Assembly (NCBI GenBank): GCA_964019135.1
Contig: OZ025255.1
Span: forward strand, 43,120,811-43,184,810
Direction of reading: 5' to 3'
Source: Arenicola marina
Lineage: Eukaryota > Annelida > Polychaeta > Arenicolidae
Length of the DNA stretch: 64,000 nt
Shown here: in pieces, positions 58,701 through 64,000 of the stretch
Layout: each line of letters opens with the position of its first letter
Position numbering within the stretch: position 1 is the stretch's first letter
Translations under genes and position numbers: made by a program
The notes under the pieces: model-generated
Databases searched by the model: none
The model's input: the letters and a program-made list of their open reading frames with translations, nothing else
Told to the model about the DNA's origin: nothing

Positions 58701-61700
58701 AAGATGTTAGGACACAAGTTTAATCAATACGAAACACGAATACGAAATGCGCGCTGGTGCGATACTAGACTTCCTGCAATTTAAGATGAATGCCACTGAC
58801 CTAGTTAAAGTACATAATTTGAACGAGATTATCGAATATTTATACATAACATAGGCCCCTAATGCAACGTTGACGTTTAATTCAGTTGATTGTCATTTAC
58901 TCTCTCTCTTTTAAAAAGTTTATCTCGTTTAATTCCCATTCTTTGTGTTATATTTATTCTGTGTGTATATGTACGCTGAACTATAAGTTCGTATAAAGGT
59001 ATAAATATAATACAGGCACCGTGCTGGCAAAGTCTGTGTGTACGTAACCAAATAGGTTCATTTTTACGATATTTATTAAAACAAATTTGACATGTAACTT
59101 GCGATGAAGTACAGTATTTTAGTGCAAAAAAACAGAAAGCCACTGATGAATGTGGTAAATTACCAAGCAAAAACTTCTCAAATCGAACATGAAGCTCAAA
59201 ATTTTAAACAATAAAATAAGCCTTGATTCTCCAATAATGAGTGCCTATGTTCAGAGGTCTAAGCGGACTTACGCCTGCGTTGATCCCTGGCGGCTGGGCG
59301 TTAATGGACATCAGAGGAGGTGGGTTTCCCTGGGGACAGGGAGGGGGGAGCCCCGGCGGCTGCATGCGGGGCCGGGGCATAGCATTATGAGTCACCAGAG
59401 CCTGTCTCGGGCCAAACCGGGACCCTTTCGGCTTGCTATTGGTAGACATTATCTCGTGGATCCTGTGAACAGCCTCTGGAATATGACAAAAAGGAAAGCT
59501 TGATTCAATGATGATTTAAATCTCGACCAATAAAACGAAGAGCACCAACAATTTTTTAGTAATTAATTCGTTTAAATTTATTGGGATGTTACATTAGATT
59601 TTATTTCCTTTACCGGTAGTTTTCAAAATAAATTGTTATTTAGATTAAAATAACTTACTGTCAATACTATCCTGTGTTGGACCTTGCACACAGAGGTAAA
59701 GTGGCCGCTCTCTGCCAGAAAAAAAAAAGCAAATGAAATGTATCCACTGTGCATTGCATAGTTATAGTAACCCCTAAGGGGCTTGAATATACACTTAATC
59801 TATCAGTCATGGCATTTAAATTATAGTTTAAATTGGCAGAAAGCCCAGCATTTCCAAATGCCATTATGCCGGCAAGTCAAAACAGAATGAATTGGAGAAA
59901 CCTGATCTGAATTTTTTCTCTCTGTAATAGCTAATGATATGTTTGCACCAAGATATAGAGTTACTCACCCTGATGAGCCATGCATTCTTTCCTCAGGAGA
60001 GACATAGCGCCCTCTCGTGGATACAGCCGCTCCACTCATCTTAGATATCTACAGAATACATGTAAATACATTTAGACGTTTAAAGAGCATGGAATACATG
60101 TAAACCTGAATACAACAGCAATGATGGTTTGTCAAATAATTTAATCGTTCATTCAACCTGCTGCAGATTATTATGTTACAGTTATGTATGTAAGCAAGTG
60201 TAAGTGTAAGTATATATAGCACAGTTTCGTGTTTTTTAAAAATCTAATTTGTGCTGGGTGTAGAATTAGACTAACTGTTAATCTAATCTGTGCTGTCACT
60301 ATTTATCTACAAATTATGGATGCAAATTTAATTAAGAATTAATGATAGTTGAGTGTTTAAGTACATCTCTATGATGATTGAAAACCATTGGCTGTTAGGT
60401 TCTTGTATAGTGCTGTAAGCTAGGTTATATGGCGACAATGGGACGGACCTACCTAGGTAGAACAGTCATGTCTCATAGCCATTTACACAAGTGGAATTGA
60501 AACCTATGCACCAATCGCTTAGCTCAGCACAACCAAACAAGCTACTCACTAGGCCATAGGCTTACCTCTGAGCTAAAAAAAAATAATTATTTAGTTGCTT
60601 TTGTTCATGAAAGGAGATATATGGTAGTACCTATATGTATATTTTCATTCATGAACAGTGTTTCTAGGCATAAACCCCCCAACCCAGGGAGAGGCATGAA
60701 CGACTGCCTAGGAGAGTTGAATTACAGAGGGGACAGGTCAGAATGCTAGTTGTATGCCCAATGGGGCAGGTGAAGATTTAGACTGATCTCTCCCTATTCA
60801 GCAATGTTCAGCAGTTACACTGAGGAAAAACCTGCAGGCGCGGATCAATGTAAACAATAATTGCACAGTAGCTTTCCCATTTTTGGCACTGACAATATAA
60901 CATAGAAAAACTGTGCGCTAATCATATGCGCTCCCTTTTCGCAACATGACATTGCATAATCATCGAAATCCTTGAAATCACAGTAAATAAATTGTTTATT
61001 AGCTAATTACATCAACGCTGTTGTTTCTCAATTTGATAGGACAGGTAAATTTTCTGGAGGGCAGATCAATTTCAACACCAGGTGCCTGACAGCGACAGGA
61101 CAGGAGACATCCAAAGTTAATGTTCCTGCGCCCCCCACCCCCCCCCCCCACTACTGCTCATGACCTGAAATGAAGACTTACCTCATCTTGTGTAGAGCCT
61201 CTTGTCAACATGTTGCGACATCCTATTGGCACATCGTTAATGTCAACTTCAGCCATCAACAAATTATTCTGATTCTGTTGAGTCTGTAAAAAATATATAA
61301 ATCTTTGCATTGTATAAGCATCACCCATATGTATTTTTTTTATTGCCGATGGAGTCGATTTTTGTGCTCTTTCCTGACTAGTGCCCTGACATCATTATCA
61401 GGCAAACATGTTCATCCAAGTTGAACTCTAAAAGTAATCTTTAATACAATATTTTGTTGAACTTCTGGCTTGAAATAGATTTTTCACCTCTTCTATGTAA
61501 ACTTCATAGTAAATGACAATAACTATGGGGAGGAGTGGGACTTTTACCTTTTGTTTACTGTTCTGGGTGTTTGATAGCTGCGAAGGCTTGAGTTTTCCCT
61601 TGGCAATAAGCATAGCATTCACTTTAGCAGCAGCTTCAGCAGCAGCCTCCAGACTGCTACGGCTGGCTGCTCTCATATTGGCGTGGTCCCACTTACTCAT
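33041..61700 (-). CDS. KHDC4: KHDC4-like KH-domain splicing factor gene
   Basis: RNA-binding protein whose vertebrate homologue (KIAA0907/BLOM7) binds the Prp19 complex and affects splice-site selection in the nucleus. Coding exons in order: 61700-61548, 61283-61182, 60048-59969, 59711-59659, 59475-59273, 58660-58574, 54676-54552, 53953-53893, 50413-50314, 48431-48309, 45646-45503, 44559-43541, 40812-40673, 40005-39884, 37004-36945, then 35296-35256 (870 aa) or 34731-33041 (1420 aa). All have GT-AG borders and every phase matches. Homology blocks: SKWD with [17 protein letters not shown] at the N-terminus, [88 protein letters not shown] and a DR-LMPPP motif. The proline/glutamine-rich middle is much longer than in human (about 614 aa). 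Confidence 0.93.
33290..33575 (-). repeat. Coding 33-bp minisatellite ([11 protein letters not shown])
   Basis: About eight in-frame 33-bp units in the long last exon, encoding variants of [11 protein letters not shown] (also [22 protein letters not shown]). Indels keep the frame (for example HPPPPEQ), which suggests that the protein product is constrained. Confidence 0.85.
34732..35255 (-). other. Region between the two alternative last exons
   Basis: 3'UTR of the short form and intron of the long form. It has short CA/TA repeats at about 34820-34835 and 34975-35015. A G/C-rich stretch lies at 35170-35240 just after the short-form stop. Confidence 0.6.
35256..35296 (-). CDS. KHDC4: KHDC4-like short last exon
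   Basis: Forty-one bases after TTCTCTTGCAG, read with the carried G as [13 protein letters not shown] then TAG. This matches the human C-terminal region around AYAADSSDEEEE, so it is probably the ancestral ending. It is far too short to be found by open-frame length. Confidence 0.82.
35297..36944 (-). other. Intron 15
   Basis: About 1.65 kb. Contains a poly-G run at 36319-36338 and a poly-C run at about 36752-36768. No exon recognised. Confidence 0.6.
36945..37004 (-). CDS. KHDC4: KHDC4-like coding exon 15
   Basis: Sixty bases between TTGCAG and GTAGGT. With the carried base it gives [20 protein letters not shown], matching the human YPAKKMKTTEKGFGLV segment in position and basic character (a possible nuclear-localisation segment). 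Leaves one base, which fits both last exons. Confidence 0.88.
37020..37330. repeat. Three diverged ~115-bp direct repeats
   Basis: The block with CGTCTTCGTGAACTA, then GACCCTCTGTCAC and AACAAGGACGCAATAGTCAC, occurs at about 37049, 37153 and (partly) 37264. It lies between exon 15 and the end of the 78-bp array. Confidence 0.75.
37345..39883 (-). repeat. 78-bp splice-donor array, 32 units
   Basis: The unit copies the last 41 bases of exon 14 ([12 protein letters not shown]) plus the first 37 bases of its intron, including the donor AAAG/GTAGGT. Donors recur from 39884 down to 37388, a distance of 2,496 bp, or exactly 32 x 78, so no indel has accumulated. Differences are single-base only. The unit is 26 codons and has no stop, so the exon frame stays open through the whole array (stop at 37227-37229). 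Each unit also has an acceptor-like TATATAGACAG before GTGTCC. A three-unit higher-order repeat is marked by CATTAGC at 38189, 38423 and 38657. Confidence 0.95.
39884..40005 (-). CDS. KHDC4: KHDC4-like coding exon 14
   Basis: 122 bases from TTGTTTTAG to the first donor of the array. Encodes [20 protein letters not shown] followed by [20 protein letters not shown]. Human has ERERDRQLMPPPAF at this place. Here the LMPP motif occurs twice in the exon and again in every array unit. The true 3' end could be any of 33 donors. Confidence 0.9.
40006..40672 (-). other. Intron 13
   Basis: About 670 bp with no repeat array and nothing else recognised. Confidence 0.6.
40673..40812 (-). CDS. KHDC4: KHDC4-like coding exon 13
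   Basis: 140 bases from TTGCGCAG to AG/GTAACA. Encodes [20 protein letters not shown] and a T/V-rich tail ending QADPR. The HGP continues the human LLGYQHGPIHMT block across the junction with exon 12. Confidence 0.85.
41044..43540 (-). repeat. 33-bp array starting at the exon 12 donor, ~75 units
   Basis: The array begins at the first base of intron 12. The junction CTACCAG/GTATGCTTAAAG aligns with CTACTAG/GTAGTCTTAAAG in every unit, so the unit appears to derive from this exon-intron boundary. Each unit also has CATACAG, an acceptor-like end. In exon 12's frame a TGA follows at 43511-43513, so read-through would add nine residues only. Another frame is open ([11 protein letters not shown] repeats) but is not continuous with the exon. 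Confidence 0.93.
43541..44559 (-). CDS. KHDC4: KHDC4-like coding exon 12 (P/Q-rich)
   Basis: 1,019 bases from TGGCTCTAG to CCAG/GTATGC. Low-complexity region rich in P, G, M, Q and H, with an H/Q tract at about 43904-43990. It closes with the conserved stretch [20 protein letters not shown] and LLGYQ, matching human [20 protein letters not shown]. The other open frames over this exon are shadows. Confidence 0.92.
43904..43990 (-). repeat. Coding CAG/CAA (polyglutamine) tract
   Basis: Mixed CAA/CAG codons with CAC/CAT interruptions encode a long Q stretch after an H-rich lead. Mixed codons argue against recent pure-triplet slippage. Confidence 0.9.
44790..45490 (-). repeat. 27-bp array just downstream of exon 11 donor
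   Basis: About 26 units with GGGTCACCGTAGGGTTA and CGTAGGRCAG on the + strand; some units carry an extra partial repeat. On the transcript strand the unit has CCTACG/GTAACC and CTACG/GTGACC, donor-like sequences, and starts about 20 bp after the exon 11 donor. The link to the exon end (CCTACGAGATCG/GTACGT) is weaker than in the other arrays. In exon 11's frame a TAA follows within five codons. Confidence 0.88.
45503..45646 (-). CDS. KHDC4: KHDC4-like coding exon 11
   Basis: 144 bases from CTTTCCAG to ATCG/GTACGT. Encodes [20 protein letters not shown] and [18 protein letters not shown]-rich, not conserved in detail. Phase joins exon 10 (1 base carried in) and exon 12 (1 base carried out). 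Confidence 0.85.
45725..45765 (-). mobile_element. tRNA-like A-box fragment
   Basis: On the minus strand GCCTCCGTAGCTCAGTTGG resembles a tRNA acceptor stem and A-box. No B-box follows, so it is at most a SINE or tRNA fragment. It abuts the next array, whose unit shares GAGGCTCCGG. Confidence 0.4.
45758..47960. repeat. 32/16-bp minisatellite in intron 10
   Basis: The part 45758-46815 has about 33 units of 32 bp, made of two 16-bp halves (GAGGCTCYGGGCGAGG and GAGGCTTCGAGCTAAC). The part 46816-47960 has 16-bp halves such as CTCTGAGGTAGGGAGC in mixed order. The minus-strand open frames ([15 protein letters not shown] pattern, 16-aa period) come from the periodicity and show no splice or start support. 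Confidence 0.95.
48060..48200 (+). mobile_element. tRNA-derived SINE copy in intron 10
   Basis: The block with CCGCACGGGATTCAATCTAG and GAGGGCAGTAT is repeated at about 49230-49330. Read on the + strand, an A-box-like TAGCACGGTGG precedes a B-box-like GGATTCAATC. Two copies of about 100 bp support a dispersed SINE family. Confidence 0.6.
48309..48431 (-). CDS. KHDC4: KHDC4-like coding exon 10
   Basis: 123 bases from TTCTAAAG to CCAG/GTGAGT. Encodes [20 protein letters not shown] and an M/A/P-rich remainder ending MAGP. Phase fits both neighbours. Confidence 0.88.
48450..50313 (-). other. Intron 9
   Basis: About 1.9 kb. Contains the second SINE copy at about 49230-49330 and a poly-A run at about 50204-50226 near the exon 9 donor. 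No extra exon recognised. Confidence 0.6.
49230..49335 (+). mobile_element. tRNA-derived SINE copy in intron 9
   Basis: Second copy of the 48060-48200 family, sharing GCCGCACGGG, TTTCAATCTAGGAGGGCAGT and ATGACTAAAGCAATACCA-like tail sequence. Confidence 0.6.
50314..50413 (-). CDS. KHDC4: KHDC4-like coding exon 9
   Basis: 100 bases from TTCTTGTAG to CAGA/GTAAGT. Encodes [20 protein letters not shown] and ends AGIQQQ. Continues the human TVHAEYSRFVNQ block from exon 8 (end of the second KH-like domain). Confidence 0.92.
50700..53880 (-). other. Intron 8
   Basis: About 3.4 kb in all. Contains a poly-G run at 50740-50753, two direct copies of a ~160-bp block (50980-51139 and 51462-51619), and a 36-bp direct repeat with AAAGGTCATGTCAACAGCAT at about 53713-53780. 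No extra exon recognised. Confidence 0.6.
50980..51619. repeat. Direct duplication, ~160 bp, 480 bp apart
   Basis: The block from CGAACAGTCC to ATCAACAAAGACGT occurs at 50980-51139 and 51462-51619 with about 95% identity by eye. Possible origins are a solo repeat pair or local duplication. No LTR signals (TG...CA ends or TSD) were evident. Confidence 0.8.
53893..53953 (-). CDS. KHDC4: KHDC4-like coding exon 8
   Basis: 61 bases from TTGTTGTAG to ATACT/GTAAGT. Encodes [20 protein letters not shown], matching human [20 protein letters not shown], a helix of the second KH-like domain. Confidence 0.93.
54078..54320 (-). mobile_element. tRNA-derived SINE, copy 2 (intron 7)
   Basis: Matches 6055-6295 in the same orientation over about 240 bp, including ATATTCAGGACGCTTTAACC and CTGGGGGTAACCCCCTACTC. 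The B-box region (GTGGTCCGGGCCCC) is more decayed here than in copy 1. Confidence 0.72.
54552..54676 (-). CDS. KHDC4: KHDC4-like coding exon 7 (KH core)
   Basis: 125 bases from TGTTCCAG to ATCCA/GTAAGT. Encodes [20 protein letters not shown] and [20 protein letters not shown]. This is the most conserved block, matching human [20 protein letters not shown]; the GKGSG loop is the RNA-contact region expected of a KH-type fold. Confidence 0.96.
55020..58573 (-). repeat. 30/29-bp splice-donor array at exon 6, ~120 units
   Basis: The unit on the transcript strand holds GGG/GTGAGTACACTGACA, the exact junction of exon 6. From 58573 to about 56790 the unit is 30 bp (about 59 copies), ten codons, [10 protein letters not shown]-like, in frame with exon 6. 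The frame is stop-free to a TAG near 58252. From about 56790 to 55020 the unit is 29 bp (about 61 copies) after losing one base (ACACGTCAG in place of ACACTGTCAG), so frame is lost there. Some units carry GTAAGT in place of GTGAGT. Almost all keep one of the two. Confidence 0.95.
58574..58660 (-). CDS. KHDC4: KHDC4-like coding exon 6
   Basis: 87 bases from CTCATTCAG to CTAGGG/GTGAGT. Encodes [20 protein letters not shown] and VKDKVLGLG. Human has [26 protein letters not shown]. The array unit re-creates the end of this exon (VLGPG), so the true 3' end could be any of several donors. Confidence 0.95.
58675..59272 (-). other. Intron 5
   Basis: About 600 bp, AT-rich. No repeat array or extra exon recognised. 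Confidence 0.6.
59273..59475 (-). CDS. KHDC4: KHDC4-like coding exon 5
   Basis: 203 bases from ATATTCCAG to GGC/GTAAGT. Encodes [20 protein letters not shown], matching human RAVNRIKEIITNG at the end of the first KH-like domain. A P-rich linker ending [11 protein letters not shown] follows. Confidence 0.92.
59659..59711 (-). CDS. KHDC4: KHDC4-like coding exon 4
   Basis: 53 bases from TCTGGCAG to GACA/GTAAGT. Encodes [17 protein letters not shown], matching human DRPLYLHVQGQTRELVD. Too short to stand out as an open frame. Confidence 0.93.
59969..60048 (-). CDS. KHDC4: KHDC4-like coding exon 3
   Basis: 80 bases from TTCTGTAG to CAGG/GTGAGT. Encodes [20 protein letters not shown] and RMHGSS, matching human [20 protein letters not shown]. 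Not in any long open frame. Confidence 0.94.
60075..61165 (-). other. Intron 2
   Basis: About 1.1 kb, AT-rich. Contains a SINE-like block at about 60465-60590 and a poly-C run at about 61131-61149. No extra exon recognised. Confidence 0.6.
60465..60590 (-). mobile_element. tRNA-like SINE fragment in intron 2
   Basis: On the minus strand TTTAGCTCAGAGGTAAGCC resembles an A-box head, and GGTTTCAATTCC about 70 bp later resembles a B-box. No second copy is in the window. Confidence 0.5.
61182..61283 (-). CDS. KHDC4: KHDC4-like coding exon 2
   Basis: 102 bases from TTTTTTACAG to GAG/GTAAGT. Encodes [20 protein letters not shown] and TQDE, matching human [20 protein letters not shown]. Start of the first KH-like domain. 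Not in any long open frame. Confidence 0.95.
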
Positions 61701-61704
61701 ACTT
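61548..61704 (-). CDS. KHDC4: KHDC4-like first coding exon
   Basis: The ATG at 61700-61698 follows an acceptor, GATTACAG, with four bases of 5'UTR, so a non-coding exon must lie upstream. Encodes [20 protein letters not shown], then [18 protein letters not shown], matching human SKWDQ and AAKINAMLMAKGKLKPTQ. Ends AAG before GTAAAA. Translation upstream of 61704 is intron. Confidence 0.94.
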
Positions 61705-61719
61705 CTGTAATCACAATAA

Positions 61720-63020
61720 ATAATCAAGTAAATGATTTGATAAAGTAATCCAACACAAGTACCAAAGATTTATGAGGAGCACATAGTTTAACATTAGTTG
61801 ACTAGACTTTTCAGGCACCTAGTTAAAAGTTATAAGAAAAACCCTTTACTTCTTTTTCTCAAAATTTATTTATTGTATAAAATATTACAGTATACAGCTT
61901 GTTTTAAAAATAATGCTTGTATTTGAACGTATGAACTTTAATTTAGTTAGATTGCAAGGAGCAGGCAGGGTGGCCTTAAATGCAGCATTTTTTACTGGGG
62001 TGCTTTTATAAGGTTGGAAACTAAAAAATGTGATTTATGCCATAATAGTTTCTGCCTTTAGAACACTATCAATGTAACAGCCTGCCGTCCGAGAGCAGGG
62101 GTTGGTGACGAAGATTTCTTGATTTCATGAAAATGTGATGAAGACACCACATATCTGTCACATACTAATGTCCAGTATACATTTATGAAGAGTTAGGCAC
62201 AAAGATTGAAGGCCCCAAGCGCTACTCACAAATGTATCAGCCCACAAGATATCCACCAAAACAAACCGTGTGCCACTTACTGCCATTTCAAATACATCGC
62301 ATAAGGTTTGGCAGAAGGGTTGTTTTAGTGGATGTTTTATGGGCTGATGAATTTTGCGGCCAGGTGCGGGAAATAGGCACTGCATATTTATTCTGTTAGG
62401 ACCTTCAACTTGAGCCACCAGTCCGCAATGTCTAATTTTATGTCTGGTGAATGGCATGGCTCTCACCCTTGCTCCGTTTACAGGCGTGGTCAGAGAGGCA
62501 TGTACCAGGGCTAGGGCTAGCCTAGGCCTTACCAGGCCTGTCTCAAACTTATCACAGGGTGCTGTTAGAGCCAGGCAGCATTTGCTGTCTGTGCAGTGTT
62601 GCAGCGCATATTGGCACAGCTGGCACTGATCGAATACATTTGGCCAGAAAAAGCCCTGACATTGCAAGTTAAGATAATAAATCAAAGTATTTTCTTTCTG
62701 CCAGGTCAGTAAATTGCATAAGGATTCTGGAAAGATGCATATTTTGTCGGATAGTTAAAAACTGTGCACCCTATATTCGAAACTATGCACTACAACACCA
62801 CACATACAGGAAATGCTGCCTGGCTCTAACGGTACCCATGGCCATGCTGCTTAAGAGACTAGTCCTGCAAGCAAGCCCGCTCATTAGTTGAGTGAAGCGA
62901 CAACAAACCTGGGACATTTTGCATCGCTTAAGTGAATCTACAAATTGTACATCGCTTTGTTACCAATATAACTTGCAGGAAATGGTATTAGCGTTTATTT
63001 TTGCATAGTAGAATTGTTGT
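61720..63020. other. Upstream intron or flank of the KHDC4-like gene
   Basis: About 1.3 kb. The only recognised feature is the dispersed repeat at 62448-62522 (copy B). The minus-strand frame at 62158-62685 shows no family features and runs through that repeat, so I do not call a gene. Confidence 0.5.
62448..62522 (-). mobile_element. Short interspersed repeat, copy B
   Basis: Inverse copy of 23960-24062: GGCATGGCTCTCAC, GCTCCGTTTACAGGCGTGGT and CAGAGAGGCATGTACCAGGG, in that order on the + strand. Confidence 0.65.
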
Positions 63021-63082
63021 CAAGCGTTCTGGAGCGCAAGAGACAACCACTTTGCACCAGTAACAACCAAAAACGAATCAAG

Positions 63083-63113
63083 CTCCGCCATGTTTGCAGG
63101 TGCACTTCCTGCC
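63083..63113 (-). promoter_or_regulatory. Candidate KHDC4-like promoter (ETS and YY1-like motifs)
   Basis: On the minus strand GGCAGGAAGTG (63113-63103) is an ETS-type site, and AACATGGCGGAG (63094-63083) is close to the YY1 motif found at transcription starts of many housekeeping genes. They lie about 1.4 kb upstream of the first coding exon, which needs a 5'UTR exon. The ATG in the motif opens a 23-codon frame ending at TGA, so it would act as an upstream ORF unless spliced out. Inference only. Confidence 0.4.
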
Positions 63114-63119
63114 AAGAAG

Positions 63120-64000
63120 CAGTGCGCACTGATCACTGGTTTCGTGCTGCGAGGTCTCCCCGCATGATGAACAGTATAGAGTGGAATATTCTGAAGGTAT
63201 ATTTTGATATAAAATATCTGCTCTATAGCCCCCCCCCACCTCCCATGGGATAGCACATCCACCATATCCAAAAGGGAGGGGAATACATCTGATGAATTGT
63301 GAATGCCCACACATTAGTAAAAGCAGGGGCTGCACAAGGGCAGAGGTCCCGGGAGTTCTCCCCTGCCCCCTTTTCTTAAACGTCCTATAATGTCCCTATG
63401 CGACCATGGATGTGGACCCCCCTCCCCTGTTTGTACTGGACCCCCTACTATGTTGGTTGGCAAGTTCAAAGCGTAATTTCGAGAGAAGCTGAAAATACTC
63501 CTCACGTTAAATCAAGATCGAATTACACAAACAGCTTGCCGGATAACGATCCATAAAAATTGTCAACAGATTTCCAGCATGATAATCACGGAAATGGAAA
63601 ATTCTCGTCCCCCACACTATTGCTGGCGCGTGCATGTTCCGCTCTCAGTGATTGGATGGGGCCCAGTTGGGTACTTAATACATTGCTGGGTTTGGGGGGG
63701 GTGGGGGGCCTCATGGTCTGTTTGATGTGGTGTAGAATCTGTACTTTACATTCCCCAACCAAAAATTTATATGCACCCAATGATTATTTCTTCCAGTGCG
63801 CCTGAACCCTAATCAAAACATGGCACCCACTGCAGCCAGAAAGGCTCAGGAATCACACAGCAGGTGATAAAGTTATCAACACACAACAACGTCACAGAGT
63901 ACTCCATAAGCCCCAGCGGCCGGCGATAACGCTGGCTACTTGTATAACTTGAGCTGTCTACTTTTTTTCATATTAAATATGTTAAAAGGTAAAAAAAACA
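63120..64000. other. Upstream flank, no gene seen
   Basis: About 0.9 kb to the window edge. Contains a poly-C run at 63229-63237 and a G-rich stretch at about 63692-63707. No supported coding region. Confidence 0.5.

Noticed and set aside
62158-62685. 175-codon minus frame as a gene
   Set aside because: It runs through a dispersed repeat that also occurs at 23960-24062, and has no recognised domain.

Overview
The window is eukaryotic nuclear DNA, most likely from a marine mollusc, probably a gastropod. That assignment is an inference from cyclin B similarity, intron structure, tRNA-derived SINEs and a very heavy minisatellite load. It holds two multi-exon genes. Cyclin B lies on the + strand (six coding exons, 22247-26301, 414 aa). 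A KHDC4-like (KIAA0907/BLOM7) KH-domain splicing factor lies on the - strand (61700 down to 35256 or 33041, 16 coding exons plus an alternative last exon). I rebuilt both from splice sites, and every exon junction has a matching phase.

Layout: 1-2926, a 43-bp minisatellite. 2927-6900, repeat-rich intergenic DNA with a 15-bp array and a SINE. 6916-18290, an 11.4-kb satellite of 52/53-bp units with kilobase-scale higher-order structure. 18.3-22 kb, TIR elements and a tandem SINE pair. 22-27.1 kb, cyclin B with promoter motifs and a 3'UTR carrying translational-control motifs. 27.1-33 kb, nested transposon remnants (a 5'-truncated LINE, a TTAA-type MITE inside a TIR element). 33-61.7 kb, the KHDC4-like gene with large arrays in its introns. 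61.7-64 kb, its upstream region and probable promoter.

The most unusual feature is in the KHDC4-like gene. At least three arrays (78-bp x32, 30/29-bp x~120, 33-bp x~75) start exactly at an exon's 5' splice site, and their repeat unit is the exon-intron junction itself. A fourth, 27-bp array starts about 20 bp past another donor. The 78-bp array has no indel over 2,496 bp and no stop, so all 33 candidate donors are in the same reading phase. The 30-bp array is frame-preserving and stop-free for about the first ten units. The gene could therefore present dozens of tandem donor sites that change protein length in 26-aa or 10-aa steps. The vertebrate homologue of this protein is reported to influence splice-site choice, so an autoregulatory link is possible but untested.

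Cyclin B and the KHDC4-like gene converge, with about 6 kb of repeats between their 3' ends. Nothing indicates that they act together.
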